Source of the DNA: CAYQSU01 sp964420325
GTDB taxonomy: Bacteria > Pseudomonadota > Alphaproteobacteria > Rhodospirillales > Defluviicoccaceae
DNA: 64,000 nt
Reading direction: 5' to 3'
Assembly (NCBI GenBank): GCA_964420325.1
Contig: CAYQSU010000011.1
Location: 1 to 64,000, forward strand
Of the stretch, positions 12,076 to 20,235 are shown piece by piece (the first letter of the stretch is position 1; each line of letters opens with the position of its first letter). A program made the translations under genes and the position numbers. Under the pieces are notes generated by a model, which ran no database searches, had not been told where the DNA came from, and saw only the letters and a list, made by a program, of their open reading frames with translations.

Positions 12076-13101
12076 CTAGCCGGCCAGGATGTCGAGGATG
12101 GACCGCCGGTCGATGTCTTTGGGTCCGATCACCACCAGCCTGCTCTGCCGCTCTTCGCCCGCGAGCCAGGGCCGGTCGTAGTAGCGCTCGACGCGGGCGC
12201 CGACCGCCTGAACGACGTGGCGCATCTCCCTGCCCGGAACGTCGACGAAGCCCTTGACCCTGAGCACGTCGTGGGCGGCGACGACGGCCCTGAGCCGGGC
12301 CTCGAGGAGAGCGGGCTCGGCGATCGGCCCGAGAACGGCGACGAAGCTCGCGAACTCGTCGTGGTCGTGGTCGTCGCCACCATCGTCGTGGTGTGAGGGG
12401 CGGCAGGCGAGATCGTCCTCGGCCGCCGCCCCCAGGCCCAGAAGCACGATCGGGTCGAGGCGGCCGCGCCTCGCGATCACGACCTTCGTTCCGAGCCGGC
12501 ACCCATCACGGACGCTGGCGCGAACGGCATCGAGGGTCGGAGGATCGACCAGATCGGCCTTGTTGAGGACCACCAAGTCGGCACACTTGAGCTGGTCCTC
12601 GAACAGTTCCTCGAGCGGCGAGTCGTGGTCGAGACCGGCATCGGCCGGCCGTTTCGTTTGCATCGCCGCCGGGTCGTCGGCGAACCGGCCTTCGGCAACG
12701 GCCGGGGCATCGACCACCGCGATCACGCCGTCGACGGTGACGCGGGAGCGGATTTCCGGCCAGGTGAAGGCCTTGACGAGCGGCTTCGGCAAAGCCAGCC
12801 CCGAGGTTTCGATGACGATGTGGTCGGGGCGTTGGCGCCTCTCGAGAAGCCGTTCCATGGTCGGTAGGAACGCGTCGGCCACCGTGCAGCAGATGCAGCC
12901 GTTGGCCAGCTCGACGACGTCGTCCTCGGCGCAGCCGGCGATGCCGCAGCCTAGGAGCAGGTCGCGATCGATGCCGAGATCGCCGAACTCGTTGATGACG
13001 AAGGCGAGGCGCCGGCCGCCGGCATGGGCGATGAGATGGCGGATGAGCGTGGTCTTGCCGGCGCCGAGGAAGCCGGTGATGACGGTCGCCGGAACCTTCA
13101 T
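12076..13101 (-). CDS. cobW: CobW, metal-chaperone GTPase of cobalamin synthesis
   Basis: A 341-residue G3E-family GTPase. The P-loop is GFLGAGKT (residues 10-17), the metal-binding motif GCICC is at 68-72, and the guanine-recognition NKAD at 180-183. A histidine/aspartate-rich segment at about 237-247 precedes the C-terminal CobW_C domain. CobW proteins bind GTP and are thought to deliver cobalt to the CobNST chelatase. The position just upstream of cobN supports that role over a zinc-chaperone role. The ATG overlaps the cobU stop by 4 bases (ATGA), implying coupled translation. Confidence 0.94.
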   Translation of the reverse strand: MKVPATVITGFLGAGKTTLIRHLIAHAGGRRLAFVINEFGDLGIDRDLLLGCGIAGCAEDDVVELANGCICCTVADAFLPTMERLLERRQRPDHIVIETSGLALPKPLVKAFTWPEIRSRVTVDGVIAVVDAPAVAEGRFADDPAAMQTKRPADAGLDHDSPLEELFEDQLKCADLVVLNKADLVDPPTLDAVRASVRDGCRLGTKVVIARRGRLDPIVLLGLGAAAEDDLACRPSHHDDGGDDHDHDEFASFVAVLGPIAEPALLEARLRAVVAAHDVLRVKGFVDVPGREMRHVVQAVGARVERYYDRPWLAGEERQSRLVVIGPKDIDRRSILDILAG

Positions 13102-13643
13102 GACGGCGCGTCTTTGACCACCATCGGCTGGCTCGCGACCATGAACACCACGCGATCGGCGACACCGGCGATGGTCTGGTTCAGCCGGCCCGCAAGATCG
13201 CGGAACCGCCGGCCGAGGCCGGTCGAGGGCACGATGCCCAAGCCGACCTCGTTGGAGACGAACACCACCGGCCCGGCAAGCCCGCGCGCGCCCGCCGCAA
13301 GGGCGTCCATCTCGGCCTCCACATCGCGGCGCGCCGCCATGATGTTGCTGAGCCAGAGGGTGAGGCAGTCGACGAGGATCGGTCTGTCCGGTCTGGCATG
13401 ACGGACGAGCACGCGACCGATGTCGAGGGGCTCCTCGAGTGTGGTCCAGCGGTCGCCCCGGCGTTCACGGTGAAGACGGATGCGATCTGCCATGTCCGCG
13501 TCGCCCGCGGTCGCGGTGGCAAGGTAGATCCCGGGGCCGGCGGTTTCGATCAGCGCCTCGGCGAAAGCGCTCTTGCCAGAGCGGGCGCCGCCCAGCACCA
13601 GGGTCACGGGCGGCAAAGGCGTCGGCGCACTCGAACTCAACAT
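13098..13643 (-). CDS. cobU: Adenosylcobinamide kinase / guanylyltransferase
   Basis: A 181-residue bifunctional enzyme (CobU in Salmonella, CobP in Pseudomonas denitrificans numbering). It phosphorylates adenosylcobinamide and then transfers GMP from GTP to give AdoCbi-GDP. The P-loop GGARSGKS is at residues 18-25, followed by YLATATAGDADMADRI, LHRERRGDRW containing the histidine of the guanylylation step, VDCLTLWLSN and SNEVGLGIVP. The ATG at 13643 gives the normal family length. An open frame continues upstream but has no family sequence. It shares an ATGA overlap with cobW and lies 59 bases after the CobC-type gene. Confidence 0.95.
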   Translation of the reverse strand: MLSSSAPTPLPPVTLVLGGARSGKSAFAEALIETAGPGIYLATATAGDADMADRIRLHRERRGDRWTTLEEPLDIGRVLVRHARPDRPILVDCLTLWLSNIMAARRDVEAEMDALAAGARGLAGPVVFVSNEVGLGIVPSTGLGRRFRDLAGRLNQTIAGVADRVVFMVASQPMVVKDAPS

Positions 13644-13702
13644 GGTCGGCTCCCGCGACGTGAAGGCGTTGTTCTGCTTGGAGGCTTCGGCGGCTAGTCC
13701 TA

Positions 13703-14353
13703 TCACACCTCGCTTCGGCCAATCCAGCGGCAGGGGACGTTGACGGCGTCGACCCGCCACACACCGCCGCGGCCCCGCAGGAGGCCGTCCTTGACATGGC
13801 CGAGGCGGGTCAGCGACAGGTTGTCGACGACAATCGCCATCGCCGCCTCTGGCGTCAGCCCGAGCGCGGTCGCGACGGCGGCGCGGATCGTGCCGCCGTG
13901 GGCGATGCACAGCAGCGTTCGGCCGGCATGGCGGCGGGTCAGGCGCTCGATGGCCGCGCGCGTGCGCCCGATCAACGCCACGTAGCTTTCGCCGCCGGGA
14001 GGCGTCGCGCGCAGCGGATCCCGCCAGAACCGGGCATAGGCGGCGGGATCGGCGGTTCGCATCTCCTCCCAGCCGAGCCCCTGCCAGGCGCCGAAATGCT
14101 GTTCGACGAGACCGGACTCGACGATGGGATCGGGGGCTGCGAAACCGGCCGCGATCAGCGCCTCGAGCGTTTCGCGGGTGCGCCGCAACGGGGTAATGAC
14201 CGTGATCGCATCACAGGGCAATCGCGCCGCCAGCACCCGGAACGACTCGGTGTCCGAGGTGTCGCAGCCGACGTCGAGCTGGCCGAAGATGCGGCCGTCG
14301 GCGCGCGCGACCGGGGCGTGACGCAGCCACCACCATTCGGTCGAGGCCGTCAT
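13703..14353 (-). CDS. Histidine phosphatase, probable alpha-ribazole-phosphate phosphatase (CobC-type)
   Basis: A 216-residue member of the histidine phosphatase superfamily. The phosphohistidine loop is [13 protein letters not shown] rather than the usual RHG; RH is kept and Ala replaces Gly. The second catalytic histidine is in [11 protein letters not shown] and the acid is in [14 protein letters not shown]. CobC-type enzymes remove phosphate from alpha-ribazole 5'-phosphate or adenosylcobalamin 5'-phosphate. The position between cobS and cobU, with an ATGA overlap with cobS, is the main reason for this assignment. A general phosphoglycerate mutase-like phosphatase is the alternative. Confidence 0.8.
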   Translation of the reverse strand: MTASTEWWWLRHAPVARADGRIFGQLDVGCDTSDTESFRVLAARLPCDAITVITPLRRTRETLEALIAAGFAAPDPIVESGLVEQHFGAWQGLGWEEMRTADPAAYARFWRDPLRATPPGGESYVALIGRTRAAIERLTRRHAGRTLLCIAHGGTIRAAVATALGLTPEAAMAIVVDNLSLTRLGHVKDGLLRGRGGVWRVDAVNVPCRWIGRSEV

Positions 14354-15138
14354 GCCGCCGCGACCGCGAGGATTGCCGCAACCTCCGCCACCTGTTGGAG
14401 AGCGCCAAGGACGTCGCCGGTATGGCCACCGAGCTGCCGTTTCGCGAGCCACGCCAACGCGATCCCTGACGCCGCGGCCAGGACCAGCGCCGTCAGCGCC
14501 CCGCGCGGACCGAGCGCCGCCACCGCCATCGCCACGGCGAGCAGCGCCGCAGCGGCGACCTCGCCCACCGCCGGACGGCCGGCACCGGCCGCCAAGCCAT
14601 CCGTGCGCGCCGGCGGCAGCCAGCGCGCCACGGCCGGCAGCGGGGCCCGCGACACGGCCCCGCAAGCGACGAGCGCGAGCCCGGCGGTGGCGGTCGGCAG
14701 GCTCGCCAGCGCGCCGGCGCGGAGGGCGACCGAGAACACGATGGCGATCACGCCGTAAGTGCCGATGCGGCTGTCGCGCATGATGCGGAGCTTGTCCTCG
14801 CGGCTCCGCCCGCCGCCGAGGCCGTCGGCGAAGTCGGCGAGACCGTCCTCGTGGAGGGCGCCGGTCACCAGCGCGGCGGCAAGAACGGCGGCCAGCGCCG
14901 CGGGCAGGGCGGGGAATCCCAGGGCCGTTGCGCCCCACAGCACGAGCGCGGCGACGCCGCCGATGCCGGCACCGACGATCGGGAAGAAGCCGGACGCGTG
15001 CGCGAGATAGCCGCCACCGTCCGCCGCCGGCGGACGGACGGGAAGGATGGTGAGCAGCCCCAGGGCGGCGACGAGCCCCTGGCACGGCCGGAACGACCGG
15101 CCGGAACGCGCCTGCTGATCGACGTCTCTCGGGGCCAT
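14350..15138 (-). CDS. cobS: Adenosylcobinamide-GDP ribazoletransferase (cobalamin synthase)
   Basis: A 262-residue integral membrane enzyme (CobS in Salmonella, CobV in Pseudomonas denitrificans) joining AdoCbi-GDP with alpha-ribazole or its phosphate. Family motifs are LTILPV near the N-terminus, [27 protein letters not shown], and several hydrophobic helices rich in Ala, Leu and Val. The ATG at 15138 is preceded by GAGGAAG. It is the first gene of the minus-strand block cobS, cobC-type, cobU, cobW, cobN. Overlap with the next gene is 4 bases. cobT is transcribed divergently from a 54-base gap. Confidence 0.94.
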   Translation of the reverse strand: MAPRDVDQQARSGRSFRPCQGLVAALGLLTILPVRPPAADGGGYLAHASGFFPIVGAGIGGVAALVLWGATALGFPALPAALAAVLAAALVTGALHEDGLADFADGLGGGRSREDKLRIMRDSRIGTYGVIAIVFSVALRAGALASLPTATAGLALVACGAVSRAPLPAVARWLPPARTDGLAAGAGRPAVGEVAAAALLAVAMAVAALGPRGALTALVLAAASGIALAWLAKRQLGGHTGDVLGALQQVAEVAAILAVAAA

Positions 15139-15177
15139 GCGAAACCGCTTCCTCGGCGTCGTTCCGTCCCTTAAACG

Positions 15178-15207
15178 GTTATAGGAGATACGGTGCGGGA
15201 AAGCCAA
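15178..15207 (-). promoter_or_regulatory. Candidate promoter for cobS and the downstream cob operon
   Basis: On the minus strand, TTGGCT (15202-15207) and TATAAC (15178-15183) are separated by 18 bases, matching 4/6 and 5/6 to the sigma-70 consensus. The predicted start is about 15171, leaving a leader of roughly 30 bases before the cobS ATG. The -35 element lies inside the first codons of divergent cobT, so regulation of the two directions may interfere. Confidence 0.45.
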
Positions 15208-16248
15208 ACCGGGGTCGAACGCGACATGACGACCGTCTCCAGCCTCGACGACATCCGCGGGCTCGTCCGCGGGATGCCGGGACCCGACATCGGCGCCCTG
15301 ACGAGAGCGGAAGCGCGCGAGCCCAGGCTGACCAAGCCGCCGGGGTCCCTCGGCCGTCTCGAAGAGCTCTCCAGCTGGCTCGCCGCCTGGCAGGGACGGC
15401 ATCCGCCGACCGTCGACAGGCCGACGGCATGGGTGTTTGCCGGCAATCACGGGGTTGCCGCCCAAGGCGTCTCCGCCTATCCGGCCGGCGTCACCGCCCA
15501 GATGGTGAAGAACTTCCAGGCCGGCGGCGCGGCGATCAACCAGCTCTGCCGGATCTTCGGCGTCGAGCTGTTCGTCCATGCCTTCGACCTCGACCAGCCG
15601 ACCAGAGACATCACCCTCGCGCCGGCGCTCACCGAGCGGAGCTTCCTTGCCGCCTTCAAGATCGGGCTTGGCACCGCCAGTTCCGCGACGGACCTGCTTT
15701 GCCTCGGCGAGATGGGGATCGGCAACACGACCTGCGCCGCGGCCATCGCCCATGCACTTTACGGCGAGTCCGCCGGTGATTGGACCGGCCCGGGAACGGG
15801 CGTCTCGGGTGAGGGGCTCAGCCGAAAGGCGGCGGTCGTCGCCGCGGCCGTCGACAAGCACGCGGCAGCGGCCGCCGACGCTCTCGATCTGTTGCGTCGG
15901 CTCGGCGGGCGCGAGCTGGCGGCCATCGCCGGTGCGGTCATCGGCGCCCGGCTACGGCGCGTGCCGGTGGTGCTCGACGGTTTCGTCTGCTGTGCCGCCG
16001 CGGCGCCTCTCGAGGTCCTGCGTCCCGGCGCCCTTGACCATTGCCTGATCGGCCACGTCTCGGCCGAGCCGGGTCACCGCCGTCTGCTTGACCGGCTGGC
16101 AAGGCGACCGCTCCTCGACCTTGACATGCGCCTCGGCGAGGCTTCCGGCGCGGTTCTGGCGGTCGCCGTCCTGAAGGCGGCGGTGGCGTGCCATGCCGAG
16201 ATGGCGACGTTCGCCGAAGCGGGTGTCAGCGATCGGGGTGAGGGGTGA
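15193..16248 (+). CDS. cobT: Nicotinate-nucleotide--dimethylbenzimidazole phosphoribosyltransferase
   Basis: A 351-residue enzyme (CobT in Salmonella, CobU in Pseudomonas denitrificans) making alpha-ribazole 5'-phosphate from nicotinate mononucleotide and dimethylbenzimidazole. Family segments are [63 protein letters not shown] and [10 protein letters not shown], the last holding the catalytic glutamate. The GTG at 15193 has AGGAG five bases upstream; an in-frame ATG at 15226 has no comparable site. Its 3' end overlaps the convergent acetyltransferase gene by 23 bases. Confidence 0.95.
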   Translation: MRESQTGVERDMTTVSSLDDIRGLVRGMPGPDIGALTRAEAREPRLTKPPGSLGRLEELSSWLAAWQGRHPPTVDRPTAWVFAGNHGVAAQGVSAYPAGVTAQMVKNFQAGGAAINQLCRIFGVELFVHAFDLDQPTRDITLAPALTERSFLAAFKIGLGTASSATDLLCLGEMGIGNTTCAAAIAHALYGESAGDWTGPGTGVSGEGLSRKAAVVAAAVDKHAAAAADALDLLRRLGGRELAAIAGAVIGARLRRVPVVLDGFVCCAAAAPLEVLRPGALDHCLIGHVSAEPGHRRLLDRLARRPLLDLDMRLGEASGAVLAVAVLKAAVACHAEMATFAEAGVSDRGEG

Positions 16249-16774
16249 CCGACGGCGGCCGCTGGACGTAGACGCCCTGCTCGCAGACGTAGCCGGCGCG
16301 CAGGAAAAGCGCCCGCGACGCCTCGTTCTCGGGAAGCACCCGCGCGATCAGCACGGCGTCCGGCTTGAGCCGCCTCGCCAGCGCGAGCCCGGCGGTGCCG
16401 AGGCCCCGGCCATAGAGGCCGGGGGCGACGAAGATCGAGACCTCGTAGCCGTCGCCCACTTGCTCGACCGCCTGGCGCTGCAGCCGAACGACGCCCGCCG
16501 GCCCTCCATCCAGGGTGATCAGCCAGACGTGGCAGTCGGCGTCGGCAAGGCATCCGCGCATCCAGCGCAGGTGCTCGTCGCGGCTCGGAACGGTGGGGTT
16601 GAAAGCGAACCTTCGCGTGCGCTGATCGGCCTGCCACACGAGGATGAGATCGGCATCCGCCATCGTCGCCGGTCGCAGGCGCACGACGCGGCCGCCGGAC
16701 AGCATGAACGCGGCATCCGTGGCGGACCCTGGCGCCGAACGGTTTCGCGGATTTCCGTCCGTCAGTCGCGGCAT
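16226..16774 (-). CDS. GNAT family N-acetyltransferase
   Basis: A 182-residue acetyl-CoA-dependent acetyltransferase. Residues 30-180 form one GNAT domain: VRLRPATMADADLILVWQ at the start, then VSIFVAPGLYGRGLGTAGLA, the acetyl-CoA pyrophosphate loop (variant of the R/Q-x-x-G-x-G/A motif), and LPENEASRALFLRAGY near the end. The arrangement resembles acetyltransferases from flagellin and surface-sugar modification clusters, but no such genes are nearby, so the substrate is unknown. The first 25 residues are poorly conserved and a later start is possible. It is convergent with and overlaps cobT by 23 bases. Confidence 0.8.
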   Translation of the reverse strand: MPRLTDGNPRNRSAPGSATDAAFMLSGGRVVRLRPATMADADLILVWQADQRTRRFAFNPTVPSRDEHLRWMRGCLADADCHVWLITLDGGPAGVVRLQRQAVEQVGDGYEVSIFVAPGLYGRGLGTAGLALARRLKPDAVLIARVLPENEASRALFLRAGYVCEQGVYVQRPPSVTPHPDR

Positions 16775-16967
16775 GTCCTGCCTTTACTCCGGGTCCGGGC
16801 GCCAAGGCAACCGCCGCTTTCGCCCGAAGGCCACCGAACACCGATGAGAGAGCCACGCGTGCTTCCCTTGCCGGACGCGTCCCTGCATACTGCGCAGCGG
16901 CGGCCGACGCGCCGAGCGGGACGGACGGTGCAAGCCGTTCGCCGAATTCCGAGGGGAGGACCCGTTG

Positions 16968-17354
16968 ATGATCAGATTGGAACCGGACGAAACCAGGCGA
17001 ATTCTCGTCATCGAGATGCAGGGGATGATCTCCGAGGCCGACATCGACCAATGCCTCGACACGCTGCAGGAGCGGTACCCAGAGGTCGGTCTCAGGCTGC
17101 GCGGCGGCACGCGCGGCGGGCTTGGCTTGCTGCTCGACTGGACGAGGCTCGAAGGCTGGGAGCTGGGAGCAAAGACCGTCGGCACGCTGACCGGCAAGAT
17201 GATCAGCGACGTCGTCAGACGGGTCGCCGTCGTCGCCGACGACAAGTGGCGGGGAGAACGCGAACGCATCGCCGATGCGGCGAAGCTGGCGGAGGTTCGC
17301 CTGTTCGCGGCCTCCCAGCGACAGAAGGCGCTGGACTGGCTCTCGGGCGGGTGA
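16968..17354 (+). CDS. SpoIIAA-like (STAS-fold) protein
   Basis: A 128-residue single-domain protein resembling the SpoIIAA-like family: ILVIEMQGMISEADIDQ at the start, a central LLLDWTRLEGWELGA, and a late RRVAVVADDKW followed by a helix rich in Ala and Arg. These STAS-fold proteins are small and cytosolic, and most have no known partner. The ATG at 16968 is preceded by GAGGGGAGGA with 7-base spacing; a TTG one codon earlier is possible. A second member of the same family is encoded on the opposite strand at 17723-18100, so the two are convergent across 368 bases. Confidence 0.75.
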   Translation: MIRLEPDETRRILVIEMQGMISEADIDQCLDTLQERYPEVGLRLRGGTRGGLGLLLDWTRLEGWELGAKTVGTLTGKMISDVVRRVAVVADDKWRGERERIADAAKLAEVRLFAASQRQKALDWLSGG

Positions 17355-17722
17355 GCCACATCGAGCCCACCTTCGACGCCATGGGCGAATCGGTTCGCCG
17401 TCAAACGGTGTCGACCGCCCCAGGCGCGCCGGAGTCGTTCACCGATTCTGTGGATATCCCTGTCGATAACGGTCGCGACCAATCACGAAAAGCAAGGCGC
17501 TGAGCCGACTTATGGGCAATGCCTAGATTTTAGGCACAAACCTACTGCATTGAAAATATTAGCTATTTATTCAAGCGCGATCGCAGCGCCGGTGTCGGCG
17601 AGTGCATGCAGGGCCCATTTGGGGCATATCGAGCCGTAGAAACCCGTGGACTGTGGATGGCAAAAGGCGTAAGGCTCGGCTCAATTGGGGTTTCTTGTGC
17701 TCGAAAAGGGTGGCAGGCCTGT
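17355..17722. other. Non-coding gap with A+T-rich stretch and DnaA-box-like motifs
   Basis: This 368-base gap separates the two convergent SpoIIAA-like genes and holds no convincing gene. It contains a 6-bp hairpin with TCGG loop 30 bases after the first stop (17384-17399), possibly a terminator. TGTGGATAT (17449-17457) and TGTCGATAA (17461-17469) are each one mismatch from the DnaA box TGTGGATAA, and a weaker TGTGGATGG lies at 17652-17660. A 6-bp inverted repeat TGCCTA/TAGGCA lies at 17520-17536. At 17551-17570, 17 of 20 bases are A or T. GCGATCGC lies at 17577-17584. An origin-like or regulatory function is speculative; chance motifs are possible. Confidence 0.3.
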
Positions 17723-18100
17723 TCAAGACGCGTCGCCCTCGGCGCTCACCCAGGTCTTGGCCTCGTCGAGGAGCAGGTTTGGGAAGGTCCTGACCGGGCA
17801 CGGAATCAGAAACCCGAACACCCTGGCGGCGCCGATCAGCCATTCGACGTCCGAGACAACGGCGACCCGCTCCCACGCCGTCAAATGGGCAAGGCCGACC
17901 TTGGCATCGTCCCACAGCGCCCCGAGGCTGATGCCGGTGACGTCGTCGCCAAACTGATACAGCACACGAATGCGCCCGTGCACCCTCAGTCTCTCCTCGA
18001 TCGTCGGGATCAGCACCCTCTCATAGTCCTCGGCGGTCACCGTGCCGCTGGCGCGGAAAGCGGCGACGCGCTCCGGCACGTCGGTGATGATCTCGATCAT
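17723..18100 (-). CDS. SpoIIAA-like (STAS-fold) protein
   Basis: A 125-residue protein with the same architecture as the convergent gene at 16968-17354: MIEIITDVPERVAAFRASG, a middle IRVLYQFGDDVTG, then AVVSDVEWLIGAARVFGFL and a short tail. The family is SpoIIAA-like; no anti-sigma kinase or other partner is recognisable next to it. GGAGGGCGGGGG upstream of the ATG gives a ribosome site. It lies 39 bases downstream of the Sel1-repeat gene stop on the opposite side and shares its strand. Overall similarity to its convergent neighbour looks low, so a recent duplication is unlikely. Confidence 0.78.
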   Translation of the reverse strand: MIEIITDVPERVAAFRASGTVTAEDYERVLIPTIEERLRVHGRIRVLYQFGDDVTGISLGALWDDAKVGLAHLTAWERVAVVSDVEWLIGAARVFGFLIPCPVRTFPNLLLDEAKTWVSAEGDAS

Positions 18101-18139
18101 TCGCGGCCCCCGCCCTCCACCAGCGTCGAGCCGGGCCGC

Positions 18140-18877
18140 TCACTGGTGGGCGGTCAACCACGCCTCGGCCAGCCGTTCCGCCTCGGCGATGTCTTCAGGG
18201 GTCATCTTGCCCTCGACCTCCTCGCGGATGTCGACGATCTGCTCCCGGGCGCCGCCTTCCGGCATGCGCGCGATGGCCACGCTGAACCACTTGTGCGATT
18301 GGATCATATCGGCTCCGACGCCCTTGCCGTCGATGTAAAGGGTGCCCAGCACGACCATTGACTTGAAGTCCCCCTGTTCGGCGCCAAGACCGAACCAGCG
18401 CACCGCTTCCGCGTCGTCCTGGGCGACGCCTCGTCCCCTCAGGTGCATTGCACCGAGATTGAACTGTGCCTGCGCATCTCCCTGGTCGGCGGCCTTGCGG
18501 TACCATTCCGCCGCCTCAGCGAGGTCCGCCTCGACGCCCTTGCCGTTCTCGTACATGTAGCCGAGATTAAGCTGTGCACGCGCGTATGCCTGGTCGGCCG
18601 CCTTGCGGTACCACTTGACCGCCAGGGCCTCGTCCTTGGCCACGCCCTGGCCCTTGAAGTACATCAGCCCCAGGGTCGCCTGGGCTTCCGCATTGCCCTG
18701 CTCGGCCTCTTCCGAGAACGCCGCGAAGGCGGCTTCGTAGTCGCCCCGCTCATAGGCGGCCATGGCCGCCTCACGATCGGCATGAAGGGGTGCCGCGCTG
18801 CCGAGCGCCGCGGCGAAGGTCACGAGGAAGAACCAGATGCTGGCGCGGGCCGAGCGGATTCGTCGAAAAGCCGTCAT
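18140..18877 (-). CDS. Secreted Sel1-like repeat (tetratricopeptide-type) protein
   Basis: A 245-residue protein with a signal peptide (hydrophobic residues 13-30, predicted cut after PLHA) and four or more Sel1-like repeats. The repeats carry the signatures AEAQATLGLMYFKGQGVAKD, ARAQLNLGYMYENGKGVEAD, AQAQFNLGAMHLRGRGVAQD and VVLGTLYIDGKGVGAD. Such helical repeats scaffold protein-protein contacts, here in the periplasm. A short helical tail follows. It is 39 bases upstream of the SpoIIAA-like gene on the same strand. Its partners are unknown. Confidence 0.88.
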   Translation of the reverse strand: MTAFRRIRSARASIWFFLVTFAAALGSAAPLHADREAAMAAYERGDYEAAFAAFSEEAEQGNAEAQATLGLMYFKGQGVAKDEALAVKWYRKAADQAYARAQLNLGYMYENGKGVEADLAEAAEWYRKAADQGDAQAQFNLGAMHLRGRGVAQDDAEAVRWFGLGAEQGDFKSMVVLGTLYIDGKGVGADMIQSHKWFSVAIARMPEGGAREQIVDIREEVEGKMTPEDIAEAERLAEAWLTAHQ

Positions 18878-18976
18878 GCCTGGACTCCGGGAAAACTATA
18901 GGTTGCAGCAACGATAGCACGCCTCGCCGTCCGTGGCGACGAAGAAACGTCGGTTCGCTGATCGCCGACGCCGCGC

Positions 18977-20131
18977 TCAGGACCAATGCTGGCTGCCAAT
19001 GTAGGTTTCCGACTGCATCTCGTGCAGACGGGATACCGTGCGCGCGAAGGCGAAGGCGCCGTCGCCCTCGGGATAGAGCTCTTCGGGCCGCCGTTCGGCC
19101 GAGCAGATGAGCTTCACCCGATGCTCGTAAAGGGCGTCGATCAGGGTGACGAAACGCTTGGCGGCGTTGCGCTGCTCGGGTGCCAGACGCGGGATCCCGG
19201 CGAGCACCAGCACGTCGTAGCGGCCGGCGATGGCGAGGTAGTCGGCCGGCCCCAGCGGCCGCTCGCACAGCTCCTTGAACCCGGTGAAGGCGATGTCGTC
19301 GGCAGCCATCGGGATGGTGATGCTCCGCCCCTTGACGACGAGAGTCTCCGGGCCGGCCTCGACGCCATGGCTCAGGCGCCGAAAATAGGCCCTGAGCTCG
19401 GCATCGGTCCGCGGCCCGAGCGGCGTCAGATAGACGTTCATTGTCCGCATGCTCTCGAGTCGGTAGTCGATGCCGGAGTCGAGATGCAACAGGTCGAGCC
19501 GCTCCTCGATCAGGGCGATGAACGGCAGGAACAGCTCCCGCTGCAGGCCATCCTTGTAGAGATCGCGCGGCGGCCGGTTTGACGTGGCGACGACGACCAC
19601 GCCGGCCTCGAACAGGGCCTCGAACAGCCGCCCGAGGATCATCGCGTCGGCGATGTCCTCGACCTGGAACTCGTCGAAGCAGAGAAGCCAGGCATCGGCC
19701 GCGAACCTTTGCGCGACCAGGGCAACGATGTCGTCGCGTGCCCGCGGCCGGCCCCGCGACCTCGCGCGGAGGCTGTCTTCCGCCTCCCGCCGCCGCACGT
19801 CGTTGAGCATCGCCTGCACCTCCTGCATGAAGGCGTGGAAGTGCACGCGCCGCTTGCGGTCGACCGGCGCCAAGCGGAAGAACAGGTCCATCAGCATCGA
19901 CTTGCCGCGGCCGACGCCACCGTAGATGTAGAGCCCCTGCGGTGGCTCCTGACGGCGGCGGCCGAGGCCGAAGCGCTCCTTCCAGCCGCCGCGGCCCGCT
20001 GCCGGCTCGTACCCCGCCAGGGCGTGAGCCAGGCTCTCGAGCTTCTCGGCGGCAAGCTCCTGCGCGGGGTCGGGCCGGATGGCTCCGGACGCGACGAGGG
20101 CGCGATAGTGGGCGAGCGGTCCCTGGGACAT
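18977..20131 (-). CDS. zapE: Cell division protein ZapE (AFG1-like ATPase)
   Basis: A 384-residue AFG1/ZapE family P-loop ATPase. Walker A is GGVGRGKSMLMD near residue 74, Walker B is LLCFDEFQVEDIADA near 155, and sensor-like VVATSNRPPRDLYKDGLQR follows. The C-terminal ADYLAIAGRYDVLVLAGIP region is typical. In E. coli ZapE acts with FtsZ during constriction; AFG1 proteins also have mitochondrial quality-control roles. The ATG at 20131 puts the conserved GPLAHYRAL motif near the N-terminus; a GTG three codons earlier is equally possible. In many alphaproteobacteria this gene sits near sdh or mdh/suc genes, and sdhCDAB lies about 3 kb away. Confidence 0.92.
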   Translation of the reverse strand: MSQGPLAHYRALVASGAIRPDPAQELAAEKLESLAHALAGYEPAAGRGGWKERFGLGRRRQEPPQGLYIYGGVGRGKSMLMDLFFRLAPVDRKRRVHFHAFMQEVQAMLNDVRRREAEDSLRARSRGRPRARDDIVALVAQRFAADAWLLCFDEFQVEDIADAMILGRLFEALFEAGVVVVATSNRPPRDLYKDGLQRELFLPFIALIEERLDLLHLDSGIDYRLESMRTMNVYLTPLGPRTDAELRAYFRRLSHGVEAGPETLVVKGRSITIPMAADDIAFTGFKELCERPLGPADYLAIAGRYDVLVLAGIPRLAPEQRNAAKRFVTLIDALYEHRVKLICSAERRPEELYPEGDGAFAFARTVSRLHEMQSETYIGSQHWS

Positions 20132-20235
20132 GGTCTGCACCGCGATGCTGCAGCTGCGAAAAGCCTACCGTCCGCGCCCCGGCTTGTAAAGCCGCCGCCG
20201 TGGCGCAGAGGGTCTGGCGGACCTATCTGTTGGCC

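Noticed and set aside
8843..12079. A 1078-codon open frame on the plus strand
   Set aside because: Antisense to cobN, which matches its family over its full length.
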